This document shows positions 21,884-26,008 of a stretch of DNA of 26,008 nucleotides, piece after piece (the first letter of the stretch is position 1; each line of letters starts with the position of its first letter). The stretch lies in NCBI GenBank assembly GCA_905397405.1, contig CAJPVJ010000410.1, forward strand, positions 1 to 26,008, in the 5' to 3' direction. The stretch is from Oppiella nova (Eukaryota > Arthropoda > Arachnida > Sarcoptiformes > Oppiidae). The notes beneath the pieces are model-generated. The model was not told the origin of the DNA. It did no database searches and saw nothing but the letters and a program-made list of their open reading frames with translations. Position numbers and translations under genes: made by a program.

Positions 21884-22218
21884 TAACTATGAAGCGCTAT
21901 GTTGTAACTAATTTAAAATGTTTTATAGCCCAGGTGTTAGTTTAGTGTATAATTGCATGGTGTTCATATAATACTGTATAGTTTAATACTGTGGCTAAAC
22001 AATATAAATGTGATAATTAACTATTTTTGAGTTAACTAATGCTTCCTACTTAGAGGTAATCTAGCTCAATTAAAAATTATATTTGTAACATTATATACGA
22101 CAAATGAATGCTTTCAAATAAAATTTTATTTACTATTAAATTCACAGAAATCAGTTAAGAATTAAATTTAGAATCTATATAACCATGGTCAGTTAAGTCA
22201 AAATTAATTCAAGTAAGT
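21884..22218. other. AT-rich spacer in the loop
   Basis: Presumed promoter side of the terpene synthase-like exon and 3' UTR of the repeat-bearing gene (minus-strand AATAAA-like sequences present). Nothing else seen. Confidence 0.45.
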
Positions 22219-23402
22219 TTAAGGTGCAGCTGATGTTAGGTAGTCCTGAGTGTAAGGTCTGCCAGTGGTGTAGCCACCAGTCACTGGAGCACTGGATGCT
22301 GTGGGTTGGGGTCGACCAGTGGTGTAGCCACCAGTTGCTGTGGGTTGGGGTCGACCAGAGGTGTAGCCGCCAGTCACTGGAGCTCTGGAAGTAGGATATT
22401 GTGTACCAGACGTTGGGTTCATTTTTTCCTATATAGTATATGTATCAGGGTTAAATTATGTACTCATTATGAATTTATTTTAATTATATAAAAATGTATT
22501 GCTAACTTAGTAGCATCTATGTTATTGATCGATTCAATGATAAAAATTTTGAATACAATAAGGTTTAATATAATTATATTATATTGTAACATTATCTTAT
22601 TAAGATTAATATTATTAATGTACTAATTAAAACTTATACCAGTACTTGAAAATAAATGTATTTTAAGATTTACGTTTGGGCTAAAAATCATACTTTAAAT
22701 TATTGATCTAGAATGACATTAAGTTAAATATGCATAGAGGTGAATAGGGATATTTTTAAAATGACCCCATGCAATATATCACTTAAATTTGAAAGTCCAC
22801 CAAATTATATCGTATGACTTATTGCACTTAATATCACTATAAATGTACAGAATATTGAGTTTTATAAATATTCAGTAATCTAAAATGATGTATTATGAAA
22901 TATACTCATCGATAATTGCATTATAATAATAGAAGTGACAGCACGTTTAATCCACATTTATTAAATCATTAATCATATTATTTTATAAGTACTCTATAGA
23001 CCAGGTCCGTCCAGAATTTTTAAAAATTACTAAATAATGATGTATAATATTGAATTGAATTTATTGAATTTAAAGACCCTGATCACTCAACAGCAGCTGA
23101 TTTTCAGTGAGGTGGTCTATTAATTATATAAATTACAATTATTAAAATATTTAAAAATTGACAAACATTTCCTAATATTTAAAACAAAAATATTAGACTT
23201 TTCACAACATTTTGTTTTGACATCTGGCATACCTGAGCCGCGTCTCGTCGGTGTTGGGCTACTCGTACGTCACGTCTAAGGCCGCGAACCTCCTCATCAG
23301 CGATAACCTCGATCTCGGAGTACTCATCGCCCCCACCGGTGCTTATGAGGCATTCAAGCGGGGATGCAATACTCAGTGCAGAGGGAGGGTCTGGATTGTC
23401 GC
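22219..23402 (-). CDS. Unrecognised gene, last two exons: acidic/basic exon plus GGYTTGRP-repeat tail
   Basis: I do not recognise this protein. Minus-strand exon 23402-23233 lies between a good acceptor (TTTGTTAATTTAG) and donor (CAG|GTATGCC). Only one frame is open, needing one base from an earlier exon; it gives 56 codons with GGGDEYSEIEVIADEEV then RGLRRDVRVAQHRRDAAQ. It ends in phase 0 and fits a second exon 22428-22219 after acceptor TATATAG, reading EKMNPTSGTQYPT and then three GGYT(S/T)GRP units separated by QPTA and SSAPV spacers, ending YLTSAAP-stop. This could be the disordered cytoplasmic tail of a larger protein; earlier exons were not found up to the right receptor arm. Alternatively the last exon is a separate small gene starting at the ATG 22422. 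The upper exon is also open on the plus strand (see findings), which lowers confidence in strand. Confidence 0.42.
22226..22385. repeat. Internal tandem repeats coding GGYT-x-GRP
   Basis: Three near-identical blocks around GGTGTAGCCACCAGT on the plus strand, differing in spacer length; they encode the three GGYT(S/T)GRP units of the minus-strand exon. Confidence 0.8.
22429..23232 (-). other. AT-rich intron or spacer between the two unrecognised exons
   Basis: GT-AG ends in the right phase if the two exons belong together. No coding sequence or repeats of note inside. Confidence 0.4.
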
Positions 23403-24027
23403 CTAAATTAACAAATTTTATTTATTTATTTTGGATTTTCCGCGTGTTTTGTATAAAAATTATTTGAATTTTATTTAGAAAATAGTGAAAAATAAAAATC
23501 TAAAAAATTTGTGTTAAATTGAATTTTTTGTTTTAATTATTTTTTCTACTTATAAACTACAAATATTTTAGTTTACTAAATTATTAAATGACGATATTTC
23601 ACAAAACGGTGAAAGTATATCATGTGTTAAACATGAATTTGTTGTAACTTTTAAAAAGATTACTTTTCATAATATTATAAGTATGCCATAATGAAATATT
23701 TTAATAGCATTGTTTTATATAGAAAATAATATTATAATATTTCTATAAGAATCTTATATTCAAATATTTATATGAATTAAATAATAATTATTTCCAAATA
23801 ATATACTAAAACATAAATCACTGTCAATTTCGTGACATTTGCTACAATAATAACTTCTCATAATCTATAATCAATATTTAAAATGTATATTTATAGAAAT
23901 ACTATATTATTTGACATAATTTGATATTATCATTGAATAAACCTAATATGTGAATAATATCTTGAATTTTCGTACACTGTTTGACTAATATTTATTTAAT
24001 ATTTTTAAATTATAGTCTGTAAATATA
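23403..24027. other. Right-arm upstream region of the right receptor
   Basis: Up to about 23677 AT-rich loop sequence with nothing recognised; from 23678 the right inverted arm begins, containing the conserved block 23822-23945 that also lies upstream of the left receptor (inverted) and at 25789-25900. Confidence 0.6.
23822..23945 (+). promoter_or_regulatory. Conserved block upstream of the receptor genes
   Basis: The core TCATAATCTATAATCAATAT and TGACATAATTTGATATTATC recur upstream of the left receptor (inverted, near 20880-20985) and at 25789-25900. In this copy it ends about 80 bp before the ATG. A shared promoter is plausible; plain duplication explains it too. Confidence 0.4.
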
Positions 24028-25386
24028 ATGCCTAAAATCTACAGCAATAAACTAAATAAAACTTCCGCTGATTGTATCGATAGAGTCCTAAAACTATTTA
24101 GTGTGTATTATGTAATACTCTATAGGAATAGTGAGGAATATGTGTCGGGTAAGTTACATGAAATTTCAAGTGTATTACTATTATTTCATAATAATGTATA
24201 ACATAATTAGGAAAGTTTAGTAAACACCGACTGGTGGCAATCATTTTTACCAGAATCATGTGCTTGCTTAATTGTATAAGATTTGCATTATGTGCAATCA
24301 TCAATAAGGTATTATATTTATGCATACAGTACATTTATTTAACTAATCATGTTAATTAATGTTTCTAAACATAAAACCAATATTTTATAGCCATTTATGT
24401 ATAGTCTGATGAGTGACTGGACCCTGGAGTTGGCTAACCCGGTGCTGTCCGACGCCATAATCAGTATACTTTCATTGGGCATATTGTGTACCGGATGTGT
24501 CGGTCTATACCAGGAGCTGACCCATACATTATATGGCTATTCTGTTACATATTTAATTAAATATACATTGAATTTATATCCCATTAATGAGAGAAATATG
24601 TTTCGATGGACAAGCAAGGTCAGATTTTTGGTAAAGTATATGTTTCATCAATTAATAATAATATCACTATTTGCTACCACGGTATTATGGATTACGGGAA
24701 TGGTACTAGTATTATTGAATCCCAAATTAAATGTACCTGCTATTAGTCTAATAGTTGGATCAATTACCATGCAAGTATTTTTGGTACAAGCATACGGCAC
24801 ATTATGGTGTGGGTTTACCTTATGGTTCATAGTAACGTTGTATGTTAAATATAAATTCAATGAAATTAACTCAAAAATAGATACATGTATGAAATCTAAG
24901 GATTCATATTATTATACACTTAACCTACTTATACTGGCTATTCGTGAGCATTCATATTATCAAAAAATGACCAAGGATTTTGATTACTTTTTTAGATGCA
25001 TAACATTAATCATGTATTACATAACAACACCAGGGTTTTTAATAGCCTTATACGGGTCCCATCACAGGGACACCAATTTAATCGGTAGAATATTCTTTGC
25101 GTTTATTGTCATTATATGCTTTTCTGCCACAATTTGTATGAATATAATGAGCACCTGGATCACAAATGCTGCCCATAAATCTTTGCCTCTACTTTATGGC
25201 TATCAGAGAAAACATTCTAAAATTCCTGTAAAATATAAACTCAAAATCCATGCATTTATTGAACGACTGTCTGGATCTCCAATTGGTTTCTATTGCTATG
25301 ATTTGTTTCCTATGAATAACTGGGAATTCTTTCAATTTTTGTATATATCAGGGTTAAATTATATACTCATTATGAATTTCTTTTAA
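24028..25386 (+). CDS. Gustatory receptor, right copy, three exons, intact
   Basis: Seven-helix ligand-gated cation channel-type chemoreceptor of the arthropod gustatory receptor family, plasma membrane of sensory neurons. Exons 24028-24148, 24211-24308 and 24391-25386 total 1215 nt, 404 residues, the usual receptor length. Phase 1 at the first junction gives VSG|KFSKHRLVAII; phase 0 at the second gives INK|PFMYSLMSDW. Helix 1 is in exon 2 (RLVAIIFTRIMCLLNCIRFA), then hydrophobic stretches ISILSLGILCTGCVGLY, HQLIIISLFATTVLWITGMV, LIVGSITMQVFLVQAY with LWCGFTLWFIVTLYV, LIMYYITTPGFLIALYG, FFAFIVIICFSATICMNIM and the last FFQFLYISGLNYILIMNFF. The C-terminal GFYCYDLFPMNNWEFFQF and the Y-hydrophobic end stand where the family has its TYhhhhhQF signature, here diverged (NYILIMNFF). 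Ligand unknown. Confidence 0.86.
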
Positions 25387-26008
25387 ATATTTAAACATGT
25401 ATAATTATTTGCATCAAAGTTATTGCTTGACTCTAAGATTAAAATTGTTATTACAATAAGTTTGATCACACTGTTATTTTATTATGAAAATATTTTATAA
25501 TATTAAATATATATGATTTTCAGTATAATATAGTGTCTTAGAAATCAATAATCTATTAAGATAGCTATTTTATAAATATTATATTTAAATATTGTTATGA
25601 AATAAATACAACTATTTGCTTTAAAATGATATACGAAACCATATGAGGCCTGATAATACGTAAAGTACATTTTGAAATTCATACTATTTTGTGTTTCCGT
25701 AAGCTTTTCCATAGGTATTAATCAGAAGATTAAAACATTAATGATTTTATGAAAAGTACTTTTTATTATATCAACAGAGATATATCAATGTCAATTTCGT
25801 GACATTTGCAGCAATAATAACTTTTCATAATCTATAATCAATATATAAAATGCATTTTTATAGAAAACTGACATAATTTGATATTATCATTAAATAAATA
25901 CAGGGCGGCCAGAATATGGCTATACTACTTTGATTTCAATTTATTTAAATACCGTTTTATTTACTTAATTCATTTATTCACTAAATTGTAGCTGGATAGT
26001 TAGGGTTT
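25387..26008. other. Downstream region with a third conserved block
   Basis: AT-rich 3' flank of the right receptor. 25789-25900 repeats, in the same orientation, the block upstream of the right receptor, which suggests that another plus-strand receptor gene starts just past the window edge. No gene inside the stretch itself. Confidence 0.5.
25789..25900 (+). repeat. Third copy of the receptor-upstream block
   Basis: Shares TGTCAATTTCGTGACATTTG, then the TCATAATCTATAATCAATAT core, with 23822-23945. Confidence 0.75.

Larger units (their letters stand above)
23678..25386 (+). repeat. Right arm of the large inverted duplication
   Basis: Inverted partner of 18773-21122; contains the intact receptor and its upstream region. 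Arms are separated by about 2.55 kb of unrelated sequence. Confidence 0.85.

Noticed and set aside
22226-22385. Regularly spaced repeats as a CRISPR-like array
   Set aside because: They code for in-frame GGYT-x-GRP units in a eukaryotic exon, and spacers are themselves repetitive.

Overview
The window reads as nuclear DNA of an arthropod, most likely an acariform mite. Reasons: about 70% AT intergenic DNA, small GT-AG introns (47 to 60 bp the shortest), an ABC half-transporter of the arthropod-type ABCH group, two insect/chelicerate-type gustatory receptors, and a terpene synthase-like exon of the kind reported as laterally acquired in some mites. The species cannot be named from the sequence alone.

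Layout. 1-843 (+): 3' part of a six-finger C2H2 protein, with a nested foldback element in its first visible intron. 1233-2022 (-): intact Mpv17/PMP22-family gene. 2944-3370 (-): a second, damaged Mpv17-like copy. 3695-4959 (-): a REV1 remnant with BRCT pieces, a ubiquitin-binding motif and the C-terminal domain, but no polymerase core. 6844-9775 (+): complete six-exon ABCH-like transporter (724 codons) with an abnormal signature motif. 12352-15692 (-): METTL7-like methyltransferase in three exons. 17186-18739: two further foldback elements. 18773-21122 and 23678-25386: a large inverted duplication, each arm carrying one three-exon gustatory receptor. The right copy (+) is open; the left copy (-) has one in-frame stop. 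The roughly 2.5 kb loop between the arms holds a terpene synthase-like first exon (-) and two in-phase exons of an unrecognised repeat-bearing protein (-).

The genes do not form an operon or a visible pathway; this is ordinary eukaryotic neighbourhood, with the receptor cluster as the most dynamic part. The strongest oddity of the window as a whole is that three unrelated tandem duplications all have a period of exactly 128 bp, one of them with a 127-bp perfect repeat. This smells of an assembly artefact and should be settled before the REV1 lesion is read as biology.
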